A DNA stretch of 64,000 nt, from positions 1 to 64,000 of the forward strand of contig JAGXTF010000090.1 of NCBI GenBank assembly GCA_018333525.1, written 5' to 3'. Positions 1 through 9,818 of this stretch are shown here, piece by piece. Made by a program: the position numbers and the translations under genes. Within the stretch, counting starts at the first letter, position 1. Every line of letters begins with the position of its first letter. The notes beneath the pieces were generated by a model. It worked only from the letters and a program-made list of their open reading frames with translations. It ran no database searches and was not told where the DNA came from. Origin of the DNA: Bacteroidota bacterium. Its GTDB lineage: Bacteria; Bacteroidota; Bacteroidia; NS11-12g; UBA955.

Positions 1-468
1 CGGCCAGCGGTAAGGATGGGATTTATACAACAGAGACCGGCTGTGGTGCCAAAGTTTTCCGAACGGCGCATTGAAACAGCGCTGTCTGAACTCTTCCAAT
101 ACCACTCCTTTTTGAACGTCGAGCGAATTTTGTGAAAATGCCAACTGCAGCATTCGGTCGCTTTCCAGCCAAAATGCGGTTTCCACGTTTTCCAGGGGTA
201 CTGTGATGTAATAATTGGTATAATCGTTATTGGTAAATGCGTTGTTTGAGCCACCGGCCTGTTCCACGTGTTTGTCGTAGTCCGGTATGTTGATGCTTCC
301 GCCAAACATCAGATGTTCAAACAGATGGGCAAATCCTGTCTTGTCCTCCTGCTCATCTCTGGCGCCAACGTTGTACAAGATATTTAAGACAACCACAGTG
401 CTTTTGGGGTCCGGATGGTGTATTACCCTTAAGCCATTGTCAAGTGTAAAACCTGAAAATTCAATCAC
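1..468 (-). CDS. M16 (insulinase-like) zinc peptidase, N-terminal part, truncated by window edge
   Basis: Hand translation of the minus strand from GTG at 468: (M)IEFSGFTLDNGLRVIHHPDPKSTVVVLNILYNVGARDEQEDKTGFAHLFEHLMFGGS..., with the M16 zinc motif HLFEH. Runs off the window at 1; absent from the ORF track. Confidence 0.85.
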   Translation of the reverse strand, partial: MIEFSGFTLDNGLRVIHHPDPKSTVVVLNILYNVGARDEQEDKTGFAHLFEHLMFGGSINIPDYDKHVEQAGGSNNAFTNNDYTNYYITVPLENVETAFWLESDRMLQLAFSQNSLDVQKGVVLEEFRQRCFNAPFGKLWHHSRSLLYKSHPYRWP

Positions 469-658
469 AGCGCAAATCTACGCGCTTTAAACGGATTCCC
501 GAGGCCCCGGGTAACGGAGTATCCTTCAACCATGTCAATGCCCTGATTATTGGAATTGCCCTGAAAATGGAGGTTTCTAAGCAAGGTTTTGAAATCTTTT
601 AAAATGAAAGTGGAAATAGAAATAAATGCCGTTATTGAATCTGTTAGTTGATGTAATT

Positions 659-1816
659 TTAAGATACTTTTCTGCGAATTAATACCAAAGCTGTTAACAA
701 TGCACCCACTGCTCCGTAAAGCAATGCTACTGTTGCCCCAAATTTCCACCAAAGTAGGCCGGTAACCCAACTGGCAATAAGCAAACAAATACTTTGAAAA
801 GAAAGAAAAGAACCAAGCGCTGTTGCGGTTTTCCCTTTATCGCAAACCTCGGACAACCATGCTTTTACCTGCCCTTCCGTGCAGGCTGCAAACAAGCCAT
901 AAGCCAGCATGCAGGCCGCAATTGCCGGAAAACTGCTGAAAACGCCCAAACCGGCATAAGCCAAAATGAAAAAGAACAACCCGGCCATAATGAGTCTTTT
1001 GGGCGAAATGCGATCCGCCATTTTTCCCAATGGATATGCCGCGAGTGCGTAAATCAAATTGTAGAATATATAAAACCCAATTACCACGTGATCTGCAAAT
1101 CCGGCATCTTTCATTTTCAACAGGAGAAATACATCCGAGGAATTAAAAATGGCGAAAAAAAGCAAGGTTCCCGCCACTCTTTTAAATTCCGGATTTGAAT
1201 TCCGGAAGAAAGAGACAAAAGAAAAAAATGAAGCCCGTTTCACGCTTTTTACACGTGGAACCTCTTTTAGCGTCCACAACAAACCAACCGAAATGATGCC
1301 GGGAATAAATGCGAGCAAAAACAACCAGAGATAATCACCCGGGAAAAACCAAAGCCATATCAATGCAGAAACAGGCCCTAATATGGCGCCGATAGTATCC
1401 ATTGCCCGGTGAAATCCAAAAACCGTGGCTTTTTTTCCTGCAGCTGATGCGTCCGAAAGCATGGCATCACGCGGAGCAGTGCGCATTCCTTTTCCAAGTC
1501 GGTCCAGGGTTCGCACCCCGAGCACCCAGGAAGCCTGCTGAAATAAAACCATGAGTGGCTTGGTAACCGCACTGAGAAAATAACCCAACTTCACAAACGG
1601 CAATCGTTTGCCCCATAAATCGCTCAGGTTGCCAAAATAACCCTTACTTAAGCCTGCAGTTGCTTCGGCAATTCCCTCCAAAATCCCGATAAAAAAAACC
1701 GAAAACCCAATATGCCGAAGGTAAACCGGCATTACCGGATACAACATTTCGCTAGCCATATCGGTTCCCAGGCTTACAAAGGACAAAATCACTATGGTTC
1801 GGTTCAGTACCTTCAA
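659..1816 (-). CDS. MFS transporter
   Basis: 385 aa with about 12 hydrophobic segments; motifs GYFGNLSDLWGKR and LDRLGKGMRTAPRDAMLSD typical of the major facilitator superfamily. Confidence 0.85.
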   Translation of the reverse strand: MKVLNRTIVILSFVSLGTDMASEMLYPVMPVYLRHIGFSVFFIGILEGIAEATAGLSKGYFGNLSDLWGKRLPFVKLGYFLSAVTKPLMVLFQQASWVLGVRTLDRLGKGMRTAPRDAMLSDASAAGKKATVFGFHRAMDTIGAILGPVSALIWLWFFPGDYLWLFLLAFIPGIISVGLLWTLKEVPRVKSVKRASFFSFVSFFRNSNPEFKRVAGTLLFFAIFNSSDVFLLLKMKDAGFADHVVIGFYIFYNLIYALAAYPLGKMADRISPKRLIMAGLFFFILAYAGLGVFSSFPAIAACMLAYGLFAACTEGQVKAWLSEVCDKGKTATALGSFLSFQSICLLIASWVTGLLWWKFGATVALLYGAVGALLTALVLIRRKVS

Positions 1817-1934
1817 TTGCTATTTTTTGCTAAGATATTTTTGAAATGGGCAGTTCCAAGCATTTGGGCAAAAAATGAGGGGAAAACCGTAAATTTGCAG
1901 ATTCTAATCCCGCTGGGAAGCGGTATCCAAACAT

Positions 1935-3428
1935 ATGGCAAATAAAAAAGACAACTCAGGAGGCAAAAAATTTCAAAACCGACTGTCCTCCGAAAAAAGA
2001 GTAAGGGTAACTAAAAATACCAAAAACAAAAGCGAATCGTCAGACAGAAAACGCGACTTCGGCAACAAACCAGGGGGCTTTAAATCAGGCTTTAAAAAAG
2101 ATGGAGATTTTTCCGGGAAACCCGGACCGAAATCATTTTCCGACAGAAAATACGTTAAAAAAGACCGCGGCGATTCAGGGGAAACCGGAGAATTTAAAAA
2201 ACGCACCGGAGGATACAATTCACCGTATAAGAAAGACACGGGATTTGGAAGCAAGCCGGGATCCAGATCATTTTCCGATAATAAATATAAGAAAAAAGAT
2301 TCCGGCGAAAGCGGGGATTTTAAGAAGCGCACCGGAGGATATAATTCCCCGTACAAAAAAGATTCAGGGTATGCAGGCAAACCCGGACCTAAATCTTTTT
2401 CAGATAGAAAATACGGCAAAAAAGACGCAGGTACAGACAATACAGATTTCAGAAAAAAATCCGATCGTTTTTCACGCGAAGATTCGAAGGATAAAAGAAG
2501 CAATTATGCTGGTCCGAAATCTCGTTTTGATGCAAACAAAAAACGCACTTTTGGTCCTCAGGAAAATGACAGCCAAAGAGGGAAATGGGAGAGGAAAGGC
2601 AAACCGAATAACTTCAAGGGGTCAGGTAAAAAATTGCATAAAACTTCCGAATCTCTTTTGGATTCCCAGGAGAACGAAAATGCAGAAATCAGAATCAATC
2701 GTTACATAGCAAACAGTGGTCTTTGCAGCAGGAGAGAAGCGGATGTTATGATTTCTCAGGGCCTTGTTTCGATTAACGGACAAGTGGTAAGCGAACTTGG
2801 AACTAAAGTAAAAAAATCCGATGATGTTCGTGTCGATGGCAAGCGTATTAATCCGGAAAAACCGGTTTATATTTTGCTTAATAAACCTAAAGGTTACATA
2901 ACCACAACAGCAGATCCTTCGGAGCGTGCAACAGTTATGGATTTAATTGATTTGCCGGGCAAGGAAAGGATTTATCCTGTAGGTCGATTGGATAGAAATA
3001 CTACAGGGGTATTGTTGCTAACCAACGATGGAGAACTCGCTCAAAAACTGATGCATCCCAGTTTTGAAATCAAAAAAATTTACAAAGCAGGATTGGATAG
3101 AAAACCTTCAAAAGACCATATGCTTGCATGGGTGAATGGGGTGGAACTGGAAGATGGGTTTATGAATTTTGAACAGGTTGGATTTGTAGATGAGGAACAT
3201 GATACCGTTTTGGGTCTTGAAGTTCACAGTGGAAGAAACCGCATTGTTCGCCGCATGTTTGAGCATTATGGATATGAAGTGAAATCGCTAGACAGGGTGA
3301 TGCTCGGAGATTTCGATCACGTGAAACTCGGTCGTGGGAAATGGCGTTTTTTAAATGACAGAGAAATTCGCTATGTAGAAAAACTCAAAAGAATGCGCGG
3401 AAAAAAACCTTCCAAATTCGAAGATTAA
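1935..3428 (+). CDS. RsuA/RluB-family pseudouridine synthase with long basic low-complexity N-terminal extension
   Basis: S4 domain (INRYIANSGLCSRREADVMISQGLVSING) and catalytic GRLDRNTTGVLLLTNDGELAQKLMHPS; the first ~240 aa are K/G/S/D/F-rich and repetitive. Confidence 0.9.
   Translation: MANKKDNSGGKKFQNRLSSEKRVRVTKNTKNKSESSDRKRDFGNKPGGFKSGFKKDGDFSGKPGPKSFSDRKYVKKDRGDSGETGEFKKRTGGYNSPYKKDTGFGSKPGSRSFSDNKYKKKDSGESGDFKKRTGGYNSPYKKDSGYAGKPGPKSFSDRKYGKKDAGTDNTDFRKKSDRFSREDSKDKRSNYAGPKSRFDANKKRTFGPQENDSQRGKWERKGKPNNFKGSGKKLHKTSESLLDSQENENAEIRINRYIANSGLCSRREADVMISQGLVSINGQVVSELGTKVKKSDDVRVDGKRINPEKPVYILLNKPKGYITTTADPSERATVMDLIDLPGKERIYPVGRLDRNTTGVLLLTNDGELAQKLMHPSFEIKKIYKAGLDRKPSKDHMLAWVNGVELEDGFMNFEQVGFVDEEHDTVLGLEVHSGRNRIVRRMFEHYGYEVKSLDRVMLGDFDHVKLGRGKWRFLNDREIRYVEKLKRMRGKKPSKFED
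2095..2470 (+). repeat. Three tandem 42-45 aa repeats in the N-terminal extension
   Basis: KKDGDFSGKPGPKSFSDRKYVKKDRGDSGETGEFKKRTGGYNSPY / KKDTGFGSKPGSRSFSDNKYKKKDSGESGDFKKRTGGYNSPY / KKDSGYAGKPGPKSFSDRKYGKKDAGTDNTDFRKKSDRF. Units 1 to 2 are separated by 126 nt (anchors 2190 and 2316). Confidence 0.8.
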
Positions 3429-6349
3429 TAACCGAATATATCTTCCAAATTTAACGTAGTTACCTTGCCTAGTTTTTGTAAGGATGCATTGCTTATTTTT
3501 TCTTTATTTCCCAATACTCCGTAACTGAAAACCCGCCCTGCCATCCGGGATTTGTGAAATGCCGCAACCGCCGCCAGATCAATTCCCGGGAGTTCGCGAT
3601 AAATAATTTCATTGATATCCGAATCCAAACCCAGGTTTTTCATTTGAAAATAATAAGCAGTTAACTCTTCATCTAAAACGCGCTTGGTTTCCAATTGGTT
3701 TTTTAAACTTTCAAGCGATAGCACAAATACATTTGAATCCTCCGGTAGCTGTTGCATGAGTTCATTCATTGCCGCAACGGCATCAGAAAATTTATCTGCC
3801 TGTGTACCAATAAATGCGATAATGGAATTTGGCTTATCCGCGTATCTGGCCTGATTGTAATAAGCATATGTGCTGTATGCAAGCGCTTTGGATTCGCGTA
3901 TATTTTGAAAAACCACACTGCTCATATCTCCGCCAAAATATTGATTGAACGCCATAATTTTTGCTGATTCCCGAATATCAAAATTGTTGCTTTTTCCTGT
4001 CCAAAAAATGTTCGCCTGAACCATGTCATAGTTTACAAAATAAACCTCATTTTGATCCGTAGTTCTGGGAATAAATTCAACAGCAACAGGGCTTTTTAAA
4101 GTTCGGCTGAAAAGGTGTTGCTCGTTTATTGATCGCTCCAAAAATGCAAATGCCCTTTGACCATAATAATTCACACTGTGCTTTATTCCGGATAATGAAG
4201 TAATAATTTTAATCAACTCTTCTGCGGAAAGTTTCTTTAATTCCTCAGAATTTAAAATCCATTTTGATGGATTTGCAGTCCCGTACAACGCATACTGAGA
4301 AAGACGCGAAGCAATAATCCGGTTGTTGAGTTTGGCATCATTGCGACTCTTTATCTCATTTTCAATCAGATTTTTAAATGCAACTTCATCTGACTTTGGA
4401 TGGTTGATTAAGGATTCGAATATTTGGAGCGCTTTCTCAAAATTTTCCTCAGGTCCACTTAGGGTGAGATAAGAATTTTTATCACCACAGTATGCATTAA
4501 AGCTGCAACCCAACGCATACATTTTTTTGCTGATGTCAGCCGCTGTCCATTCAGAGGTTCCGATCAAATTGATATATGCCATCGCCAATGGCAGACTTTT
4601 GTTGTGAAAACGGCCATACTCATAGCGGTATTCCAATTGAAACAATCTGTTTTCTTTGTTTTTTACATAATGGATTTGCAACCCATCAAAGTCTTTATTC
4701 TGAATTTTATTTTTAAAATCCGCGAATACAGGTTGAATCGGAGTGGCCTCTTCTTCAAGCCATTCCGTTACAAATTCACTTTGTTTGTCTCTGTTTAATT
4801 CAACCGGATGAATCAAAGGCTTCTCTATTTTTTGAATACCGCTGTCTTTGCCTTCTCTTTTGTAGACTTCCACTCTGTCCTGATTCAAAAACTCCTTTGC
4901 CAACTCCATAATTTCCTCTTTGCGAATTTTTTGCATTTCGAATAATTCGTTGTAATGTTTTTGATATCCGGCACCATTTACATAGGATTCCAGCAAAAAT
5001 CCGCACCTGGTTTCATTGCTTTTGAATTCCCGAATTTTTGAAATCTCTTCGTTTAATAAAATACTCTTAATGAGGTCGTCATCAAATTTACCCTCCATTA
5101 CCAACTTCATTTGATCGGTGAGCAATTCGCGCACCTCTTCCAGGGTTTGCCCTTCTCTGGGCTTTCCGGTAAGCACGAATGCGCTGTAATCGTTTAAAAT
5201 ATCCAGATATACATTTGCCGATAGTACTTTTTGTTCTTGTACCAGATTGATATCTATCAAACCCGCTGAAGAATTATTCAAAATCAGTTGGATGAGTTTG
5301 GCAATAAGCGCCTCCCTGGAATTTGCGCCGGGAAGCCTGTATCCTACGGTTACAAATGCAGCATCAGGTCCGTAAATATCCAATTTCCTCGGATTTGCAT
5401 GTGGCTGTTCCGGTTCAAAAGTATATGAGTCTATTGCCTTAGTACCCATATACTTAAAATGTTCCGCAACTCCGTCTGCTGCGGCATCCGGATCAAAATC
5501 CCCACTGAGGATAATTGCCATATTATTTGGCACATAATATTTGTTATAATATTCCCGGATAGCGAGTAATGATGGATTTTTTAAATGCTCTACGGTGCCA
5601 ATTGTAGTTTGTTTTCCATAGTTGTGGTTCTCAAACAATTTGGCATACAAAGCTTCCCAAACTTTGTTGTTGTCATTGTCCATGCCAATGTTTTTTTCTT
5701 CATAAACTGCCTCCAATTCTGTGTGAAACAACCTTAAAATGGGATTGCGATATCGCTCTGCTTCCAGCTCCAGCCATTTGTGCAGCATGTTGGAAGGCAC
5801 ATCGTTGATATAAACGGTTTGTTCATTGCTGGTGAAAGCATTGGTGCCGCTCGCACCCATTGCCTGGCACATTTTGTCATATTCATTTGCAATAGAAAAT
5901 TTTGCAGCCAGCTGGCTAACAGAATCTATTTGCCTGTAAAGTTCTTTGCGTCTGGTATCATCAGTAGTTTTATTGTAGATTTCATACAGTGCGTCAATTT
6001 TGGATAATTGTTCTTTCTCTTTTTCCCAATCCAATGTGCCGTATTTATCGGTTCCTTTAAAGAGCATATGTTCCAGGTAATGCGCAAGTCCGGTATTGGT
6101 GGAAGGGTCATTTTTTGAACCGGTTTTTACGGCTACCATCGAATAAATTCTGGGTTCCGCTTTATTGACAGAAGTAATTACCTGCATCCCGTTATTCAGG
6201 GTATATTCCCTTACCGCCAGCGGATCATTATCATAAATTCGCACTGTCCATTTCTCAGTTTTTTCAATGTGGTAAGTGGAAATCCTTTGTTGGGCACTTG
6301 CATTAAACGCAAGAGTGCAAATCAGAAAATTAAAGATATACCTTTTCAT
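3425..6349 (-). CDS. M16 family metallopeptidase, 974 aa, two-lobed
   Basis: TGLAHYLEHMLFKGTDKYGTLDW (HxxEH zinc motif) and YEEKNIGMDNDNNK in the first half; the second half resembles a catalytically inactive M16 lobe. Confidence 0.88.
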   Translation of the reverse strand: MKRYIFNFLICTLAFNASAQQRISTYHIEKTEKWTVRIYDNDPLAVREYTLNNGMQVITSVNKAEPRIYSMVAVKTGSKNDPSTNTGLAHYLEHMLFKGTDKYGTLDWEKEKEQLSKIDALYEIYNKTTDDTRRKELYRQIDSVSQLAAKFSIANEYDKMCQAMGASGTNAFTSNEQTVYINDVPSNMLHKWLELEAERYRNPILRLFHTELEAVYEEKNIGMDNDNNKVWEALYAKLFENHNYGKQTTIGTVEHLKNPSLLAIREYYNKYYVPNNMAIILSGDFDPDAAADGVAEHFKYMGTKAIDSYTFEPEQPHANPRKLDIYGPDAAFVTVGYRLPGANSREALIAKLIQLILNNSSAGLIDINLVQEQKVLSANVYLDILNDYSAFVLTGKPREGQTLEEVRELLTDQMKLVMEGKFDDDLIKSILLNEEISKIREFKSNETRCGFLLESYVNGAGYQKHYNELFEMQKIRKEEIMELAKEFLNQDRVEVYKREGKDSGIQKIEKPLIHPVELNRDKQSEFVTEWLEEEATPIQPVFADFKNKIQNKDFDGLQIHYVKNKENRLFQLEYRYEYGRFHNKSLPLAMAYINLIGTSEWTAADISKKMYALGCSFNAYCGDKNSYLTLSGPEENFEKALQIFESLINHPKSDEVAFKNLIENEIKSRNDAKLNNRIIASRLSQYALYGTANPSKWILNSEELKKLSAEELIKIITSLSGIKHSVNYYGQRAFAFLERSINEQHLFSRTLKSPVAVEFIPRTTDQNEVYFVNYDMVQANIFWTGKSNNFDIRESAKIMAFNQYFGGDMSSVVFQNIRESKALAYSTYAYYNQARYADKPNSIIAFIGTQADKFSDAVAAMNELMQQLPEDSNVFVLSLESLKNQLETKRVLDEELTAYYFQMKNLGLDSDINEIIYRELPGIDLAAVAAFHKSRMAGRVFSYGVLGNKEKISNASLQKLGKVTTLNLEDIFGY

Positions 6350-6452
6350 TTTTAGGGTTACAAAAGTAGATTAGGAATGGCAAAATATATACCTGAATGC
6401 TATGGCACCATTTGGTTATGAAACATCTGTTGTTATTTCGCGGGGCTTAAAA

Positions 6453-6935
6453 ATGACAAATCAGGCATTTCTGTGTACCGGCAGTAATATGGAAAATCCG
6501 CAACATCAAATGGAGATTGCGGAGACACAAATCGCTCTCGAACTGGGAAAAATAATCGGTAAATCAAAGATTTATTCGTCGGAACCATGGGGCAACCCAG
6601 ACCAGGAGACCTTTTTAAATCAGGTAATTCAAATTGAAACCAAATTATCTCCCCAAATGCTGCTGAAAAAAATTCTGGATATAGAAATAAAAATGGGAAG
6701 GTCGCGAATTCAAAAATGGGGGCCGAGAATTATTGACATTGATATTCTTTTTTATGGTGACCACATCATACATATGGAAGGCTTGCAGATTCCGCATCCT
6801 CAGATGCAAAACCGACGCTTTGTACTCATGCCTTTATGTGAAATAGCTCCCGATTTTATCCATCCCGAATTGCTGGTAAGCGTAAAACAACTCCTCGAAA
6901 AATGTGAGGATTCGTTAAGTGTTTCTGTATTTTGA
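6453..6935 (+). CDS. folK: 2-amino-4-hydroxy-6-hydroxymethyldihydropteridine diphosphokinase
   Basis: MTNQAFLCTGSNMENP..., YSSEPWGNPDQETFLNQV, EIKMGRSRIQKWGPRIIDIDILFYGD, IPHPQMQNRRFVLMPLCEIAPDF are HPPK signatures. ORF track starts at 6402; ATG 6453 better fits the family. Confidence 0.93.
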   Translation: MTNQAFLCTGSNMENPQHQMEIAETQIALELGKIIGKSKIYSSEPWGNPDQETFLNQVIQIETKLSPQMLLKKILDIEIKMGRSRIQKWGPRIIDIDILFYGDHIIHMEGLQIPHPQMQNRRFVLMPLCEIAPDFIHPELLVSVKQLLEKCEDSLSVSVF

Positions 6936-7495
6936 TTCAGGAAGCATCCATATTTCCAACGGTTGCATGGTTTTTAAGAGCAGCAGGAAAACCGGAAATT
7001 ACTGTGGCAATGGGAAATATGTTTCAAAAACAATCATCGCACAGCAGATATTTTATTGGTGGACCTAACAAAACCCAATGCCTTACTGTGCCCGTAAAGC
7101 ACACCGGAAGTAAAAAGACAATTTTAAATACAGAAGTTTCATACCAGGAAAAATGGCAACGGGAACATATCCATGCAATCAAAAGTGCATATGGAAAAGC
7201 GCCATTCTTTGAATTTTATGATTATAGAATTTTTCCTGTTCTGGAAGATGCTCCGATTCTATTAGAAACGCTTATCAGAAATTCTATTTTGAAACTTGCC
7301 GCAGAACTGTTGCCGGATACCTTAATCGTATTTGAAAACCTGACCTCCGATAAAATAGAATATTCCAAATTGCCAGGATATTCGCAGGTTTTTGAAGATA
7401 AATTTGGTTTCCGGGATGATTTATCTGCGTTGGATTTATTGTTTAACCTGGGCCCGGATGCGGCATATTATTTGGAAGAAAATATCGGGCTTTGA
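6932..7495 (+). CDS. WbqC-like family protein
   Basis: 187 aa: FQKQSSHSRYFIGGPNKTQCLTVPVKH...WQREHIHAIKSAYGKAPFFEFYD; overlaps folK by 4 nt. Confidence 0.7.
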   Translation: MIQEASIFPTVAWFLRAAGKPEITVAMGNMFQKQSSHSRYFIGGPNKTQCLTVPVKHTGSKKTILNTEVSYQEKWQREHIHAIKSAYGKAPFFEFYDYRIFPVLEDAPILLETLIRNSILKLAAELLPDTLIVFENLTSDKIEYSKLPGYSQVFEDKFGFRDDLSALDLLFNLGPDAAYYLEENIGL

Positions 7496-7512
7496 ATAGC
7501 TCCTTGCGACAC

Positions 7513-7992
7513 TTAACAAGCAGCAGGTTCTACAAAAAACTCTTCCAGTAATTCTATGGTTAATGGTTTGCTGATGTACCCCGAAGTGATAGAATAATCC
7601 AATGAACGTATCATATCTCTGGGCTCAATCGATGAAGATAACATGTAAATGTAAATTTTATTCATCATCGCCGGAGATTGATCCATCATGCTGTTGAGCA
7701 CCGCAAAACCATCGGAACCATGCATGTGAATGTCCAAAAACAAAACGATTTGCCTGTCTGAATAATTTTCAGGTGCCATTCCGCCAATGAAATCAAGGCC
7801 CTCAGTGGGATTCTGAAAGGTGAGTATTTCCGCATCCCTGAATACTTTTTTGATAATAATCCTGCAAACCTCATTGTATCCCGGATCATCATCTATCACC
7901 AGAAATACCGGATTTCTGGAGGAGATTCTTTGACTGAGTTTTAACTGCAGCATGGAGGTATTCAATTGGAGGGAGGAATAAGAGGGTTTCAT
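7513..7992 (-). CDS. Response regulator receiver domain protein
   Basis: VFLVIDDDPGYNEVCRIIIKKVF...IVLFLDIHMHGSDGFAVLNSM...YMLSSSIEPRD...YISKPLT: REC fold without an output domain. ORF track extends to 8064; start at MKPSYSS is likely. Confidence 0.8.
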   Translation of the reverse strand: MKPSYSSLQLNTSMLQLKLSQRISSRNPVFLVIDDDPGYNEVCRIIIKKVFRDAEILTFQNPTEGLDFIGGMAPENYSDRQIVLFLDIHMHGSDGFAVLNSMMDQSPAMMNKIYIYMLSSSIEPRDMIRSLDYSITSGYISKPLTIELLEEFFVEPAAC

Positions 7993-8054
7993 GCGAATAT
8001 ATATATGGATGATATATCGCAATGGCAAAAAGTAATTCACCAATTGTGTAGGAA

Positions 8055-8981
8055 CTAATTGCAATAACGCAATTTTAATTGTTCCAACTCCTGGCCGAAT
8101 TGCGCGGTAAATCCGCGTTCCAGACCCAAGTGTATATATTTACAGGCAGTTTCGTTTTGTTGTTCTTCCAGCATCACCAAAGCATAGTTTCTATATGCAA
8201 AAGAATTGGATGGAAACAGGCGAATGGATTCCAAAATATACCTTTTTCCCCTTTCAGAATCCCCTTTTTTAAACAAAACATATCCAAAATTATTCAATAG
8301 GAATGGATCATTTCCCTTCATCACCAGCAATCTTTCAAATAAAACAGCGGATGAATCCCACATGTTTTTTTGCGAAAATAAAAATGCGGTGTTCATCATA
8401 GCCAGAGTGTCTTCCGGAGCTATTTTCAATATGTGCAGGTTATCCCGCAGGGCTGAATCAAATAGTCCCATGTAGTTATATAATTCAGCCCTACGCGACA
8501 ATAAAAATAAATTCTGGCTGTCGTTTTCCAAACAGGTATTATAATCCCGCAAAGCCATTTCAAACAAATGCATTTTAAAATAAACAGATGCGCGATTTTT
8601 ATAAGTGGAATAATTATGTGGATTAATAGAAATAGCATGGTTGTAATCCCGCAATGCAGAATCGAATTTGCCCATTATGGCATACGCGTTTCCACGGTTG
8701 GCCAATGCACCGTAGTGGCCCGGATTCAACTGAAGTATGGCAGTATAATTTGCCGATGCTTTTACAGGATCTTTTCTTAATACATAAACTTGCGCCCTTT
8801 GAAAATATGCAGGTATGTTTTTCCTGTTTTTTTTGATGGATTTATCGTAACATTTCAAGGCACTTTCCATATTACCGGAATAAAAGTAATCATCGCCTTT
8901 CTTTAGCCATTTATTGCTGCTTTTTTGTGCATGCAGCTGGGAGCACAGAAGCATCAGAAAAATAGAAATAAATAGTTTCAT
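8055..8981 (-). CDS. Secreted TPR-repeat protein
   Basis: Signal peptide MKLFISIFLMLLCSQLHAQ, then canonical 34-aa TPRs (YFQRAQVYVLRKDPVKASANYTAILQLNPGHYGALANRGNAYAIMGKFDSALRDYNHAISINPHN). Confidence 0.82.
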   Translation of the reverse strand: MKLFISIFLMLLCSQLHAQKSSNKWLKKGDDYFYSGNMESALKCYDKSIKKNRKNIPAYFQRAQVYVLRKDPVKASANYTAILQLNPGHYGALANRGNAYAIMGKFDSALRDYNHAISINPHNYSTYKNRASVYFKMHLFEMALRDYNTCLENDSQNLFLLSRRAELYNYMGLFDSALRDNLHILKIAPEDTLAMMNTAFLFSQKNMWDSSAVLFERLLVMKGNDPFLLNNFGYVLFKKGDSERGKRYILESIRLFPSNSFAYRNYALVMLEEQQNETACKYIHLGLERGFTAQFGQELEQLKLRYCN

Positions 8982-9110
8982 TCGCAGATTCAAAATTAAG
9001 TAATAAACCAAACCATCAATAAAGGCAGTAAAACCCTTGCCGGATTTTTACATTTTACAGCAATGCATGTGCGTTGTAACTTTGAGGCCTCATTATTCGT
9101 AATTCAAAAA

Positions 9111-9818
9111 GTGTTTTTAACCGCAGACATCGGCAATACCCGCATCAAATATGCCCTTTGGAACGAGGATAGAATTATTGTGGAAACCGGCCAACCGGCA
9201 GATTTCGAAGAGTTGTATCACAGAGTTTTAGATGTGGACGCCTTTGCCTGGTGCAGCACCATTGGAGATTTGCCGGAAAAATTCCACCAACTGGAAATAA
9301 AAAGCCTGGAGCTGACACCCAAAATCCGATTGCCTTTTGTAAATGAGTACAAAACACCTTCTACTTTAGGCAGGGATAGAATGGCCACAGCTGCCGGAGC
9401 AATGCACAGACACCCAGGTAAAACGGTGGCAGTGATGGATGCCGGAACCTGCATTACAACCGATGTGGTTACGGCAGATGGTGTTTATAAAGGTGGATCC
9501 ATATCTCCCGGATTGGAAATGCGATACAAAGCATTGAACACCTTTACGGAAAAATTGCCTCTGATTCGCCATCGTGCGGATGCGCCACTGATCGGTCAAA
9601 ATACAGAAGAATCCATTTTATCCGGGGTTTCACTCGGTATTATTGGAGAATTAAATCATCGAATGGAACTGTTGCACACCGAATATCCGGATATTGCTTT
9701 TATAGGTACGGGTGGTGATGGACCTTTCTTTGCCGATAAGCTCAAATTCAGCATCTTTGCAGAACCATTCATAATTCATTACGGATTACTATCCTGCTTT
9801 ATTTTAAATGAAACTTAG
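9111..9818 (+). CDS. coaX: Type III pantothenate kinase
   Basis: VFLTADIGNTRIKYALWNED...TPSTLGRDRMATAAGAMHRHPGKTVAVMDAGTCITTDVV...GGSISPGLEMRYKAL. ORF track starts at 9063; GTG 9111 places DIGNT at the N-terminus as in the family. Confidence 0.92.
   Translation: MFLTADIGNTRIKYALWNEDRIIVETGQPADFEELYHRVLDVDAFAWCSTIGDLPEKFHQLEIKSLELTPKIRLPFVNEYKTPSTLGRDRMATAAGAMHRHPGKTVAVMDAGTCITTDVVTADGVYKGGSISPGLEMRYKALNTFTEKLPLIRHRADAPLIGQNTEESILSGVSLGIIGELNHRMELLHTEYPDIAFIGTGGDGPFFADKLKFSIFAEPFIIHYGLLSCFILNET

Noticed and set aside
465-788. 107-aa minus ORF and other short ORFs around the M16/MFS junction
   Set aside because: Overlaps the better-supported MFS gene and the M16 start; no motif.
1973-2503. 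176-aa minus-strand ORF opposite the pseudouridine synthase N-terminus
   Set aside because: It is the antisense of the low-complexity repeat; its Pro/Ser/Leu/Phe repeats mirror the sense repeats. No independent coding evidence.
2101-2709. 202-aa plus-strand ORF in another frame of the same gene
   Set aside because: Frame-shifted reading of the repetitive tract; Ile/Asn/Lys-rich with no domain.
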